A stretch of DNA of 64,000 nt from Ilex aquifolium. Lineage: Eukaryota > Streptophyta > Magnoliopsida > Aquifoliales > Aquifoliaceae. Both the position numbers and the translations under genes were made by a program. Below are positions 11,601-23,786 of this stretch, piece by piece. Numbering within the stretch: the stretch's first letter is position 1; each line of letters begins with the position of its first letter. Location of the stretch: assembly GCA_951799425.1 (NCBI GenBank), contig OX637405.1, forward strand, positions 15,969,089-16,033,088. The letters run 5' to 3'. The notes beneath the pieces are model-generated. The model was given only the letters and a program-made list of their open reading frames with translations, did not search any database and was not told the DNA's origin.

Positions 11601-14093
11601 CAAAATTAGAAGGTGACACATAGAAGAGATCCAACGGTGATGAAAGAGTCCGTGAAAGTCCATGGTTGACAGAGTGATTAGGGAAGTAGGACTTTAAGAA
11701 TTTCGAGAAGTGCAGAGACGTGACATCATGAGTCGTCAGTTGGAGACGGTTCAGCGCACGTCTGCGTATCTCGAGGGAAAAGCCATGATTATAGTCGTGA
11801 CTAAAAAATATGGCTTCAACGATTGAAGGTTATCCCTATAAATAACAAAGGTCAGGCCACAAAGAAAGGATCCACGATCAAACACAACAAATTCTACATA
11901 GAGTCAGCCTCCCTTATACTTATTTATCTTTGCTCCTAAGCAGCTTTGCTTTTATTGTAACCCATCACTCTGGTGATCTTTTACTGCTTTTCATTTAATG
12001 TTAAGTACATTACTTGTTTTCATCTTCCAAACGTAGTCTACTTGCTACTTTGCATTCCAATTGTCTTTTTTATGTTTCAATTCATTGCAATGTTAGTTGA
12101 GAAATTATTTAAAGTCCTTGAACTCCAAGGCATAAAAAAAATTCAGAGGTAACCTTACACCTTGCTACAATCTACTGAACAATCACGATTTTAGAATGTA
12201 CACCGGTTCAAATAAGTAAGATCGTACGTATTTGGATCTAAAGTCTAATTGGACTTTGGCATGCCTACAATCCAAAAATATGCCAAAGCACAAAATTCAT
12301 TAGACTATCCTGGACGAACTTGAATTTCAGCACAAAACTGATATATAACACATGAACTAGAATCGGAGACCCAAGAACACCATTTGAGAAAGGGCAAGGT
12401 AAACACATGAAATGAATCAGAAGAAGATGCCATGGAATTGTTGATTGGGGATGTGTCCATTGAAATAAATTTTTTTGACGTGTCACTCTTCGGATAGGCC
12501 ATTGAGGTAAATTGTAGTGAAGGGGGTAATGGAGATAATCTGAATTAGTAAATGAGGTTACTTGATAGCGGAGAAATTGCAAGGAAAAGAGAAAATATAT
12601 TTGAATCATCTAAATTGTGAACTCTCAAAAAGAAAAAAAAAACCCACCGTAGAGGATAATTAATCCGCTCTCATAATCACGAGAAAATATTCAATGCAAC
12701 GGTGATACCATATCAGTAATATTGACGTGGTATCATCAACCAACAATAAAACAGCAAGTTGATAAGGTGAACCCCACTTAAGTAGTTATTGACTTATATG
12801 AAAGAAGAGTGAGTAATTATTTGTTTACATAGTGTTGATTATTAATTTTTATAGGATTTATTTGCTTATTTATTTTGATATTATTAATTGATCATATTAC
12901 GTCAGTATTGCCACATAGTGTCAACGTTGTAATGAATATTTTTTCCATAATCATGCATCTCTATCTTTGAACAGATTCGTGGCAGTCGGCAACGAGCCTT
13001 TCCTTAAGGATTACAACGGTTCCTTGGTGAATGTAACCTTCCCGGCTCTTCAGAACGTCCAAAATGCACTCAATGAAGCTGGGATTGGAGACACTACAAA
13101 GGCAATCATTCCCTTAAACGCAGATGTTTACTTTTCGCCGGACTCCAATCCCGTCCCCTCGGCCGGGCAGTTCCGGCCAGACATCAGTGAACAAGTGATC
13201 AAGATTGTCCAGTTCCTAAACAAAAACAAGGCGCCCTTCGTCGTGAATGTGTACCCTTTCCTCAGTCTTTACTACGGCAATGGCCAATTCCCTTTCGACT
13301 ATGCCTTCTTCGATGGAGTGAACAATCCCCTTGTCGATAATGGGGTAGTATATACCAATGTTTTTGATGCCAACCTAGACACCTTGGTTTCGGCCTTGAA
13401 AGCTGAAGGTTTCGGCAACATGACCATTATGGTTGGTGAGATCGGGTGGCCCACGGATGGGGACAAGAATGCCAATATGAAGTTAGCTTCAAGGTTTTAC
13501 AATGGCCTTTTACCAAGACTTGCAGCCAATAAAGGCACTCCACTACGTCCTGGATATATAGAAGTTTACTTGTTTGGACTTTTTGATGAGGATGCTAAGA
13601 GTATTCTTCCAGGGAATTTTGAGCGTCATTGGGGTATCTTTGGGTACGATGGGCAATCCAAGTTCCCTCTTGATCTTTCTGGTCGGAACAAGAGTGTGGT
13701 CATGCCAGCACGGAACGTGACTTATCTTCCTAAGAAATGGTGCATGCTTAAACCAGAGGCCCATAATTTCACCATAATTGAAGAAAAAGTTAAGTATGCT
13801 TGCACATTCGCAGATTGCACAGCTCTCAGCAATGGGTCATCCTGTAATGGCTTGACATATAATGCGAAAGTTTCTTATGCATTCAATGCCTACTTCCAGG
13901 CCCAGAATCAGGTGGATGGGAGTTGCGATTTCCAAGATCTGGCCATAGTTACCACTAAGAATATATCTCAAGCAAATTGCAATTTTACTATTCAGATAGC
14001 ACCCCCTATTTCCCCACCACCGACCCCTTCTCCGGCCCTTTCTCCAGCATCCAATCCTTCTGCGCCTACTGGCCATAGCCCGAAAACACCATT

Positions 14094-14135
<42 letters not shown>

Positions 14136-14271
14136 CGGTGTTGCTGCTGCTGGTCCTGCTGCTTCTGCTTCCCCTGAAGGGCACTCACCCTTGGCTTTGG
14201 TGTTTTTAACTGTAAGTTCTGTTGTTCTTTCACTAGATAGCTCGTGTCCACTAATTCCATTTTGTTTTTAA
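8667..14271 (+). CDS. GPI-anchored beta-1,3-glucanase (GH17 + X8), two exons
   Basis: Exons are 8667-9013 and 12975-14271; the donor is AC|GTAAGA and the acceptor is GAACAG|A, splitting a Thr codon. The product is 547 residues. It has a signal peptide (about 1-26), a GH17 barrel (about 27-350), an X8/CBM43 domain (about 371-458), a Pro then Gly-Ser linker, and a hydrophobic tail (about 518-535) typical of GPI anchoring. The catalytic acid is E123 in VGNEP and the nucleophile is E271 in MVGEIGWPTDGD. The X8 domain keeps six cysteines (372, 392, 397, 406, 433, 451) after its Trp. GH17 enzymes cut beta-1,3-glucan (callose); GPI forms act at the wall or plasmodesmata. The usual LFDAD-like motif reads LFGFYNK, which is odd. 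Exon 2 may instead end at 14211, where a strong GTAAGT donor sits. Family assignment is firm; the C-terminus is not. Confidence 0.93.
10013..10275 (+). mobile_element. Athila/Tat-type gag scrap between direct repeats in the intron
   Basis: About 10050-10215 resembles the gag coding sequence at 26195-26370. Shared landmarks include 'tggtaggatctttctatga', 'gagttcatggaaaaaagtc' and the following GA-rich codons. It is flanked on both sides by a near-identical block of about 36 bp beginning 'cattcccccctcttcagtg'. The fragment carries frame-breaking changes and is not coding. It may be a processed or recombined remnant. Confidence 0.6.
11175..11346. mobile_element. Mutator-type MITE, 172 bp, 9-bp TSD
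   Basis: The two arms are long imperfect inverted repeats. The left begins GAGTAATGCTATGTTACCCA and the right, complemented, begins GAGAAATACTATGTAACTCA. Similarity extends to 'ttccaaatgaa' about 50 bp in. A perfect 9-bp direct repeat ATATTTCAC flanks the element (11166-11174 and 11347-11355). A 9-bp duplication is the mark of Mutator-like transposition. There is no coding capacity. Confidence 0.85.
11640..11990 (+). other. Promoter-like block of unknown origin in the intron
   Basis: GC-richer sequence is followed by 'ctataaataac' at about 11836, then a leader-like stretch and a poly-T region. This looks like the U3-R part of an LTR, but I found no second copy, no TG...CA ends and no target duplication in the window. 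It is recorded as sequence content only. Confidence 0.25.
14095..14136 (+). repeat. Coding hexanucleotide repeat (GGTTCT)7
   Basis: Six GGTTCT units and one GGTTCC run in frame and encode seven Gly-Ser dipeptides in the linker between the X8 domain and the GPI-anchor signal. Such repeats change length easily, so linker length may vary between alleles. Confidence 0.95.
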
Positions 14272-14375
14272 AAAAAACTGTTGAGTACTTATATTTGAGA
14301 GACCAGCAAGTCATTTTTACCCTATACCTACTTCGACAGTTCTCTCAGCTCACAAGGCTCCCAACTTTGATTGGT

Positions 14376-14760
14376 CTTTTAGTCGCGAAAATTATTGTGG
14401 CTAAATGCATAAAAATTGTCACTATATACTTTAGTGGCAATATTTTTATTGCCACTAGGCAGTGACAATATGTGTGTGGCTAATTCATTTAGCTATGACA
14501 TTTAATTGTTGCCACTAAAAGTAAATTTTTTAGTCGCACCATGAAAAATACCACTAAATGTGAAATTTTTAGCCGCCATAATTATTGTAGCAAGTAAACT
14601 AAATTTTGCCACTAAAATATATTATATCACCACTAAAAGTCCGATTAAAACTTGACTTTTAGTGACAACAATTAATTGCGGCTAAAAGTATACATTTTAC
14701 CCACAATTAAAATCACCACTAAAATTTGAAACATGATTTTTTGACAACTTATTGTCGTTA
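14376..14760. repeat. Left subterminal repeat region of the CACTA element
   Basis: Many copies of short motifs such as 'tgccactaaaa', 'ttttagtggc' and 'gcggctaaaagt' occur in both orientations. The same motifs recur at 43990-44370. In En/Spm elements such subterminal motifs bind the element-encoded TNPA-type protein; here that is inferred from position and repetition. Confidence 0.75.
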
Positions 14761-14844
14761 CTAATTAATACATTAAAATGAACAAAGAAACCTATCGCAT
14801 ATTTGAAAGAATTTATTTTTCAATATTTTCAAATTTCACGTACC

Positions 14845-15300
14845 TTTTTTTTTTTTTTTATTGAAATCAAGTATTACAAGAAACAGATTTTACAAGAATC
14901 AAAACAATGAAAAGTCTAAAATTCAAGGCTTTAATCACTCCAAAAAAAACCAACTAATCTGTACAGTCTTCAATCCCCCAGTCCAGAGACATGAAGAGGT
15001 AGTATAACAGTCTTCTTCCTTAAAACTTTGGTACCCTGCTGATCTAGCTGCTGCAACTTCCTGTCCTGATCAGAGATTGCTTTCTAAAAATTCTAACCAA
15101 TCTCAACATTCTCACCACATGGCCTTCATTCCTTACAAGCTGAAAACCAACAAAATCAGCTAACTTCTTTCAGACTAACTCAGTAATTTCATAATCAATA
15201 AAAACATGACCCACAGACTCCACATCTCTGCAACACAGTGAACACCTACTGGTTTGTCCCAAATACAAGCCATGAAAGCAGTTGAGCATATTTAACCAAA
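14845..15300 (-). mobile_element. 5'-truncated LINE fragment (zf-RVT end of ORF2)
   Basis: A 15-bp T run at 14845-14859 is the complement of a 3' poly(A) tail after a AATAAA-like signal. Upstream on the minus strand (about 15230-15170) lies a CSLCCRDVESVGHVFIDY-type segment. It matches the zinc-binding domain that follows the reverse transcriptase in plant LINE ORF2 proteins. The frame has stops. The 5' portion is missing, as is usual for LINE copies. Confidence 0.6.
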
Positions 15301-15994
15301 GCTATATAATAAAAAAAGAAGGTACATCTAAGCTTTATTTGCTTTTTATGGGGAACTAAACCCTTGTATTGATTGTTCAAAGTCAGTAGATTCAATTCAC
15401 GGGATGGCTCAATGTTTCTGGACTCCTTATTATCCGGGCATGAATTGTATTGAACAAGCACTAAGTTGCCATGTTGGTTTCATTCAATATATAAGAACAT
15501 GAACAAGAACTGGCAACACCTACTGGTTATTAGATCTTTCGTCTTTAGTCTTCGAAGGCGAGCATTCCAAAGCTATTTTCATAGCTTCCACTGGTTTGTA
15601 CCTAACATAAATTACCCAACATTAATAGAAATTCATTGAAGAAAATCAAGAGAAGACATATTGGAGATGATTCAAATATATATCAAGACTACATAACTAC
15701 TTTACTCAATTTAAATGTAAAGATATTATATATCAAGACTACATAAAAGTAAGATTACTAACCGATGAAATAGAACTTTTCCAATTTAAGAGATCTTACC
15801 CTATCACAATGAAGAGAGGTAAGAATTTGCCCCGACTCTTTCATTTGCTGAAAAAATGTGGTGAGCTGAGTTTGAAGCACGACATGCACCTGTGTTTGTA
15901 TCTTAACATGCATATTGGACTCTAAGGACTCTAGTCGCGAAGCCAAATCATTGTTTTCCTTCTCCAACGACTCCCAACACATCCTATTTGTTTC

Positions 15995-18900
15995 TGTGAC
16001 GCCCCAAATTTCCAGGAGTCCTATAGTAACCGTTGACCACCCGTCAACCAGCGGAAATACCCGTGGATGTCACTCAACCTAACACCACGGTAGTAGCATC
16101 CCCTTAACCGGGATCTTAACTCACAATTGTTAACCGGATTCGATTATTCATTGGGTTCAACCAATATTCAATATACCATGATTTATGCTTCATTATAGTC
16201 CATTTACATCATTGGAGGGAAGGAAAACATAGGATTGAAAGTAGGGCAAAACAATTTAAGAAAAATCAGAAAATTTTGGGAAGTGTACCGGTACACAGTA
16301 CCGGTACCATACCGTACCGGTACACAGTACCGGTACCCCGATGTACCGGTACCCAGTACCGGTACTATCAACCTACTGGAAAGGGGGTACCAGTACACAG
16401 TACCGGTACCCAGTACCGGTACTGTTTGCCCAGTTTTGCCAGTTTCAACCATTTTTCATTTCCAACTCATTTCAAACCTTTCCAAGGTCACCCAAACATA
16501 TATATTCATGTTTTCTACATTATAAAAAGTCCATGGAAGTCCATTTAATACAATTCCATATATTTACACATTAAAATGGAATTTATACGAAAACTTTACA
16601 AGTTAAACCATAAAAGCCACAAGTCGGCTTTTCTTCATTCTTGGGGTCCGTATGAGGGTCTCCCACCGGCGTATAGTCCGCACCTGAAATGTGTCCCACG
16701 AAGGGTGAGCCACGCTCAATAGGATATCCTCCTACAGAGGCTACTCCTCAACCTATATGCATATGAAATGTTCACATGCAACATTTAACAATTCATAACC
16801 ATTCCAATCAAGGACATGCAATTCAATGATGGAATGCAATCATGCTGTGCCATGAGATGGGATGAATTCCACTCATGTGCATCCACCCGAGCCCACACCG
16901 ACTCACTTTACATGCAAATGCCATGTATGATGAACCAAGCTACTTGAGCCCCATGAATGAGATGATACTCACTCTTATAACTCACCCGAACCCTTCCCGG
17001 CTCCTCAACACAATGTTAATGCCAATGTGTTTAACATGACATGAAGTGAGATGAGACTCAACCATGTAACTCAATCCGAGCCTCCCCGGCTGCCTCAACA
17101 CAATGCAATGCCAATGTGTAATAATTTCGTCATCTATGTTTCACATCAAATGACATTAAAAATTCCCGGGTCTTTCTTGGGGTGGGTTTTTACAACGGTA
17201 CCCAACCGACACGGATTTCCTGGACTTCCACCAACGGCTCCGCGACACCGACATGCTTTATGGCCTCTTGCACCAACGGAAGCGCGTATCCAAAATATCG
17301 GGCTTTTCACCCGAGAGGTCGTCATGCCCCTTCTTGCTACCCCGACCCAATATTCATTTCATGCAACCGTGCGACTCAGTCGGATATTAAATCCAACTTT
17401 CCCGAGCCCACCCATCATCCACCTACATGGTGTTTGATATCAACCATGCACCCACACCCATAATGCGATGTTTCCGTGCATATGCAATATAATGTACCAT
17501 TGCCACTTTTATGCCATGTTCATATGTAATGAATGACATAGGGATATTCCCTACTCACCCACACTCATGCCTAAGCCCATGAATGTGACACTAATGTCAT
17601 GCTTAATATGCAATAATGCCCCATGAGCCATTCAATCACATGTTCGATATGTATGAGTGTCATACGAACAATTTAACATAAACCAAATCATCCATGGTAA
17701 ATTATATCATGAGCATATAAATACCATAATCTTTCACAATGTCAACATATATCACAAGCATGTATATATCAACATTTCCTCAAACACAATATCCAAGCAT
17801 GTTGTACATAACTCATGCAAAACATACTTCATTCCATAATGGCATTTAAACAAACACCTTAAAGACATACAATTAAATACTCAATTTCATCATAAAGCTC
17901 AAGAAATCATATCTAGTGATTTCCACACAATTATACCAAGATGGAAGTTATTCCATCCATTTATATCCACATATTATAATCTTCCAAGAGATTATAAAGT
18001 AATCACCTCTAAATGCCAATTCCATTTAGAAATTGACTTTACCAATTTTCCCATATTCCTTTTTCCACACTTCAAGTTCATTTTTGAAATTTACCCAACA
18101 AATAATTTCTATACCCATTTCGTACAAGCTTTGCTTAGCACATTTGGTACCCAATTCCCACACATGATATACATTAGTGGTAATCACATAATTCAAGCAT
18201 GTTATTTCAATTTAATTAAAATAACATATTTCACCCATTCTAGGGAACAAATTATGCAAACACATAACATGCCCAACATTTCACAAGAGATTACTTTAAG
18301 TAATTTCTACCATTCCAAACTTGAGATAGAATTTATTCTACCATTTCAATACCCATTTCACCGAATCACAACAATAGGCAAATGTTAAGGTTTCTAACAA
18401 CCTACCCATTTTCTCCCAATTAACAACAATAGGTAATTGATATAAACCTCTATCAATCTACCCATTTCATAAAAACATGCTAGGTTAGGAATACACCAAG
18501 AGAGGAGGGAACCCTGCCTCTTGTAGCGTGAGGAATCTCCGTAGGAAACTCCAAGAAGCCAACCCAAGCCCATTCCAAGCTTCTCCAAAATTTCGGTTTC
18601 CATACCTTCGGTGAAAACCGTCGTTCTTGGTGTCCACGCGTAGAACATATTTTGTTCTTGGCCTGAGACGATTTGAGCACTCCACGGCCGTAGATCGTAG
18701 AGAGAAGTCGGATTTTCTCTCATTTTCCCTCTCTTCTTTTCTCTCGGCTGAAACCGGCTGAAATGGTGTGGAGAAGTCTGATTTTTCAGACTTAGGCCCC
18801 TATTTATATTTTTAGAATACTTGGCCCTCATTGCGCCACACGTCCCTCTTAATTCCGGGTCCGTTTCAATCCCGAAACGATTAATTTTCGTCCCGGTTTA

Positions 18901-19197
18901 AGTTCAAAATATTTTATATGAACTTTATTTAAATTATTTTCAAATTCTCCATATTTTAACAAAATTTTCATTTTTGGGGTCACCCGAGACTCGACCGCCT
19001 CGTAAAACGCGAAAAATCCGACTGTCTCGGAATTCGATGAAATTTTATAGGGTAACTAGATTTCGCGAGACGAATCCAACAGTGAAATCCGTTTCGTCAT
19101 CCGAGATCTAGAAAAATTCAATTTTTCAACTAGTACCGAAGTGGCAATTCACCTATTGCCCTTGTTCGTCAAAGTTTAAATTTTCCGGGGTTTCACA
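15995..19197 (-). mobile_element. Solo LTR, gypsy family, 3203 bp, TSD GTTTC
   Basis: It starts TGTGACGCCCC and ends GGGGTTTCACA. Both ends match the LTRs at 32778-36598 and 38529-42349. The flanks are a perfect 5-bp repeat GTTTC (15990-15994 and 19198-19202). There is no internal region, so it arose by LTR-LTR recombination. Orientation follows the family. A TATA-type block lies near 18800 (minus strand). At about 16285-16425 it carries a cluster of GTACCGGTAC palindromes, where its close relatives carry TTCCGGAA palindromes. Short open frames inside are chance. Confidence 0.9.
16285..16425. repeat. Cluster of GTACCGGTAC palindromes in the solo LTR
   Basis: About ten copies of the core TACCGGTAC or close variants lie within 140 bp. 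They are separated by short spacers such as ACA, CC or CCA, with spacing that is irregular. The same 'cagtaccggtacacagtacc' string occurs in LTR copy D near 28880, although the two LTRs otherwise look unrelated. Confidence 0.9.
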
Positions 19198-19254
19198 GTT
19201 TCAGCTTGCCTCTTCAATTCCTCATTCTCCTTCTCTAGTTGTGCACGGATGCGC

Positions 19255-21182
19255 TGCTTGCTCAAAACCGTTGTTGTTCCTAACCTCTTAATATCATCCC
19301 TCAATGTGTATGTATGATGTGTGTATGAAGGGGAGTGTCACTCTCCCTTGGGATGATGTCAAAAGAAAGGGCAACGGAATGGTGGATGAATGAAATGAAA
19401 TGAAATGCGTGTGTGAACAAAAGTGCTCCCCAAGCGCAATGAGTTTTTTGAGTGTCGTGTTTTACTTGGAAAAGTATTTCAAGATCGTCTCCTCAGGGAA
19501 GAAAAGTCCAAGTGTGTGAAGGTGATTTTGTGAAAAAAAAAGGAAAATGTAAAATCTTTTGAGTTTGAGTTTTGTGATTGTGTTTTTTATGAAAATGAAA
19601 TAAAACATGTGTTGGCTAATCCGAAGAGCTCATTCCAATGGGAATCCCAAATCAACTCGAAACCTTCCTCGAATAGAGCTTAGATGAACGATTGATTCGT
19701 GGGAAGCTAGTGACGAAATGGAGGTGAGAATCCAAGCATAACCCGTGACCAGGCCTACGGGATATCAAAGACTCACAACCGCATCCACTCTCAACCCAGT
19801 CAAACCGAACCATCGTACTCTGAGAGGAGGAAAGAAAATGAGTTGAAATGGCACACCCAAGAGGAGGTCTCCCTTGGATTAGCCAACTTAAAATCTAGCT
19901 ACTCATGAAAGTAAGAAGGAAATGCATAATGTAAAGAGACATGTAGAAGAAATTAAGATTAGAACTTGTGTTAATGCTAGGAGAATGTAAGCTACAAAGG
20001 AGAATTCATTTCATAACTAAAAACAAAGCTTGAAGATAAAACCCAGCAGAAAAATAAAAGTGCAAGAACATTTAAATTAAACTTGATTACACTAGAATTA
20101 AAAGAGATTACAATGCAAGAAATAAAGATTACAAGAGAACTGCAACTTACTGCAATGAAATGGGTGAAGAAAATGCAAAAACATAATTTTTATCTCCCTA
20201 ACACTATTCATCATCTTCTTCCTTGGACTACTCCTAAGCTTAGGTAGCCACCCCTTCAATGGCTTGTGAATGCTGAATATATGGTGAGTAGAGTGATGAA
20301 TTTTCATCCATGAGGCTCCCCTAGCCTGTGTGTGCAGGCTTCCCATCAATGGGAAGAGATTTGATGGCTTGGACAGGCTAGGAACAACCTACACGGCAAC
20401 TCCCCTGGCTCCCCTCTTCACTCCCATCCTCATAAATGCAATGGCCTCCAAAGTCCACCCCTAGGTGTGGGGAGACATGTATGTGTGTAAGGGATGTCAG
20501 GAAAAAGTGGGAGAATCAATGGTGGGACCCCTAGGCAAGTGGAACTTGAGTTGCAGGCATTATGGCACTTCTGGGTAAAACCTACTGGTAGGTCGCGGGA
20601 AACCTACCGGTAGGTTGGACACCAGTAGCACAAACCTACCGGTAGGTTTTTGGTAGGTTTCCTGTAGGTTTTTGTCCAGTAGACAAAACCTACCGGTAGG
20701 TTTTTGTTCCTTCTACCGGAAGGTCGAAAATGGGATGCTAGCTCCAGGACCAGTTTTCGTATAATTGTCATAACTTTTGATCCAACCGTCCGATTGAGCT
20801 GAAATTTTGACACAATACACAGGACATCCAGATATACAACTTTCATGTTTTTCACTTTTTCAGATTAGAAATAGATCATGGTCAAAATGGAGGAAACCCG
20901 AGGTACTACTACAAAATGGTGTGGGTGCTGATGCCTATGTTACCAAACACCAATACCTCCTTGATTTCTTTCACTTTTGCTCATGTAATGTGTCCATCTC
21001 TTCACCACACATCCACACATAGTTGCAAGGTTCTAAAATCCATCATTTATGCTATAATTACCTGCAACATCGAAAATTCAACATTATTGACAACTTTGGC
21101 TAACTCTAAGTACTTAAATGAAAACGTTGAGTTAAAATGCATGTAATGAGGCCTTCAAATATGCAATATTATGTGCTCATCA
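19255..21182 (-). mobile_element. LTR copy B, Athila/Tat-like family, 1928 bp
   Basis: On the minus strand it begins TGATGAGCACATAATATTG directly after a polypurine tract (complement of 'cacaccccaacttaag' at 21183). It ends ...TTGAGCAAGCA at 19255. Sequence from about 20750 to 21180 matches copy D (28424-28860) in reverse complement. Palindromes of the ACCTACCGGTAGGT type cluster at 20578-20730. It was inserted into the second CACTA gene. Confidence 0.75.
20578..20730. repeat. Cluster of ACCTACCGGTAGGT palindromes in LTR copy B
   Basis: At least four full ACCTACCGGTAGGT copies and several half or degenerate ones occur in 150 bp. Recurrent spacer text such as 'ccagtagacaaaacctacc' is close to spacers in the TTCCGGAA arrays of the gypsy LTRs at 48960 and 56620. 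Confidence 0.9.
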
Positions 21183-22209
21183 CACACCCCAACTTAAGCT
21201 TTGCTAGTCCCTAGCAAAAAAAATGTAAAAAGCAAGGAAACAAAATAAACATATATTAATTCCGCAATTGCATTTAACATATGCAATAAGCCTTTAAACC
21301 CCTAGGTGATCCCTAGTGGACGAGTTTTGTCACGTGAAGGTTTCCAGTGAAGGTACCTACAAACTTCTTTTTTTAGTATCCAATATTTAAAGCATATTCC
21401 CTTATCCTAACTAGCACTGGGATTTCAAAAATAGTTTGGTCCAACATACCCGAACTAATCACACATAAAACACATCATAGCCTTAAATGCTATTCTAGAG
21501 TAATCACACACACATTCATTTTCAAACTCGTGTGTGTGTGAAATGAATATGTAATTTAAGCATTTACTCAACGGAATTCATATTCATTTAGCCATCCAAA
21601 TTCAGCTTTGATGCAAAACTCACCAAATGTTTCTCTCAACAATGAATCACACTATGATTATCTTGGCATGCTCTCCATGTGCATATGTGAGATAGAATCT
21701 TGTGCTCAAAACGAAATATACTCACATATAATCCAAAAATGAAGCACATGCATAAAAATGAAACAACATTGGCATAATCTCATGAAAGGAATGTTAGGGC
21801 ATTAGATAGCAAACCAACTTCTCTTTTTCTTTAAAAAGTATGCATCCCCATGCTTCTCTAGATCATTTAGGACTTTCACGGGTTATAATGAGGACTTGGG
21901 GTGATATTGAGGCAAATGAAATGAAGGATATAGGGTAACGAAGAGGATTGTTCCGAGTGAATGACCTTTATTTCAAAAAGATCTCCCTTTTATGGGATTT
22001 CTAGGCTAACCCCATCACCGCACTCTTTGTTTCATTTCTTTCTTTTCCTTAACATTTTCCTTTTTTTCTTTGATTCTTTTCTTATTTTCACTCCCTTTTT
22101 CTCCTTTTCTTGGATTTTCATTCTTTTTCGTTCTACTCTTTGAGTTTCAACTTCATTCATCCCTTTTGTTTGAGTTTCCACACCATACTTCCCTCTCTTT
22201 TATGATCAC
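21183..22209 (-). mobile_element. 3' internal region of the element owning LTR B
   Basis: The polypurine tract (minus strand CTTAAGTTGGGGTGTG) lies next to LTR B. Beyond it, blocks near 21225-21370 ('aagcctttaaacccctaggt') match the H-family region at 47480-47560. A block near 21840-21960 matches the one near 48040-48150. A T-rich, low-complexity stretch follows (22020-22150). No coding sequence is recognisable. Confidence 0.65.
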
Positions 22210-23786
22210 TGCTTGACCAAAAACCTTGTTGTTTCCTAACCTCTAAAATCTATCCCTCAAAATGTGTAATGTATGGATAAGGGGAGTGTCACTCTCCCTT
22301 GGGATAGTGTGAAAAGAAAGGGCAAGAGGAAAGGAAAATGGGATGGTGGAAATATGAAATGTGGATGCACAAAATTATGTGTTTATGTACAAAAGTGCTC
22401 CCCAAGCGCAAGGAAACTTTCGCGGCTCGTGTTTTACTTGGTGGTATTCCAAGGTCGTTTCCATGGGGAAGGAGGTAAACCAAGGGGAAGGTGATTTCGG
22501 GTAAGAGAAAATGTAAAATCTTTTGGTTGTTGAAAGTTGTTTGGTGGTGTATGTTGATGAAAATCAAATGAAAAACAAATGTTGGTAAAGCCAAGAGGTT
22601 ACTCCAATAGGAATGCCATCTCAACTCGAATCCCTCCTACGATAGAGCATGAATGAACGATTGATTCATGAGAAGTTGGGGATACTAAGGGTGAGTATCT
22701 AAGCATAAACCGTGACTAGGCCTACAGAATATCAAAGAATCACCAATTTATCCACCCACAACCCAGTCAAACCGAACCATTGATCTCCGGAAAGGGATGA
22801 GAATGAGTTGACATGGCATACCCAAGAGGAGGTTCCCCTTGGTTTTACCAACTAAAGAATTTAGCTACTCATGCTTGTAATGAAGTTGACTATGTAAGAA
22901 CAATGCATTACAAGAGAGGAAGTTCTTGAATAGCTAAAATGCAAGTAGACAGAAATTAGAGAAGGATGCATTTAAGACCCATTTACAGCTAAGAAAATGA
23001 TGAACCTTGTTGCATTAATGGTGAGAAGTTAAGAGAGCATTAAACTAACAATGAACTTGAAAGAAAACAACATTAATGGTATTAAAATGAAGCTTGAAAT
23101 GTTCTTACAGTAGATTACAAGACAATGCAGTGAAGAAAATGCAAAAATCTGAAATTTATCTCTCTAGAACACTATTCATCATCTTCTCCAGACTTTCTCT
23201 CTCTATATCTATCTATATCTGCCTCCTTTCACCAATGTTGCATCCCCCTGGTCTTGCTGGACTTGGCTCTCCAAAAACGTGCATGGGGAAGTCCCCTAGT
23301 CTCCAAAAAATGACCTCCATCAATAGGTGTGCAGTAGTACTGGGCTGGACAGAAGGGTTGCAGAGTTTGTCTGCACACCCAGCTCTTCTTCTCTTCTCTC
23401 TCCTCATTTATCACCAAGACTCCAACTTGTAATCATAGGTGTATAAAGGGGTAACTAGCATTGTAGGTGCGTCAGGGGAGTAGGGGATGTCTGTTGGTGG
23501 GTCCCTCAAATCAACAATCATGAGTTGCAGGGCAGTTGGGCTGATCAGGCAAGGCGTACCGGTACGGTGAACTCCAGTGGCTTGAGCATACCGATACGTG
23601 ATTAGCACTTAAAATTAGCATATTACTATGCCGTTTTAAGACTAATTGTACTTTGATGGAGTTTAAGTGATGTCATTTCAGGCCCTAAACTGAACAAGGA
23701 CCCAAGAACAACAAGTACCACACTTGGATGCAACACCAGCACATTAGAGCCCAAAATTGGAGAAGCTTGGAGCACAGCCAGAACGT
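22210..23786 (-). mobile_element. LTR copy C, same family as A and F
   Basis: It shares with B the terminal TGCTTG...CAAC block and the 'gggagtgtcactctccctt' block. Its other half (23600-23786) is the reverse complement of 1-170. Degenerate GTACCGGTACG palindromes sit near 23550-23600. It adjoins the B-associated internal region at 22209 without a recognisable primer-binding site, so B and C may not belong to one insertion. The right boundary is set where the match to copy A ends. Confidence 0.6.

Larger units (their letters stand above)
9014..12974 (+). other. Intron 1 of the glucanase gene (3961 bp)
   Basis: The boundaries are fixed by the reading frame and by continuity of the conserved N-I-T-F-V-A-V-G-N-E-P stretch across the junction. 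Inside are a gag fragment between direct repeats (about 10013-10275), a Mutator-type MITE (11175-11346), and a promoter-like block with 'ctataaataac' near 11836. The rest is AT-rich with no gene. Its large size is explained at least in part by insertions. Confidence 0.85.
15758..19254 (-). pseudogene. Second CACTA gene, coiled-coil C-terminal part, split by a solo LTR
   Basis: The minus strand at 19254-19203 encodes a run like RIRAQLEKENEELKRQAET. The frame resumes at 15989 with NRMCWESLEKENNDLASRL and continues to 15758. The coiled-coil heptads are continuous across the 3203-bp LTR when one GTTTC copy is discounted. The acidic/basic coiled coil near the end resembles the C-terminus of plant Ptta/En/Spm proteins, which bind subterminal repeats. 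The N-terminal part is cut off at 19255 by LTR copy B. I do not see where the rest went. Confidence 0.55.

Noticed and set aside
14205-14236. A 28-bp intron from the GTAAGT at 14212 to the CACTAG at 14235
   Set aside because: It is too short for a plant intron. The donor could only work with a more distant acceptor.
13543-14314. Minus-strand frames opposite the glucanase exon 2 (including a long Arg-Thr or Gln-Asn repeat)
   Set aside because: They are shadows of the coding strand; the repeats are the complement of the Gly-Ser codons.
19255-23786. LTRs B and C as the two LTRs of one complete element
   Set aside because: Their U3 halves differ, C is not followed by a primer-binding site, and the internal part is only about 1 kb without gag. 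Listed as separate copies.
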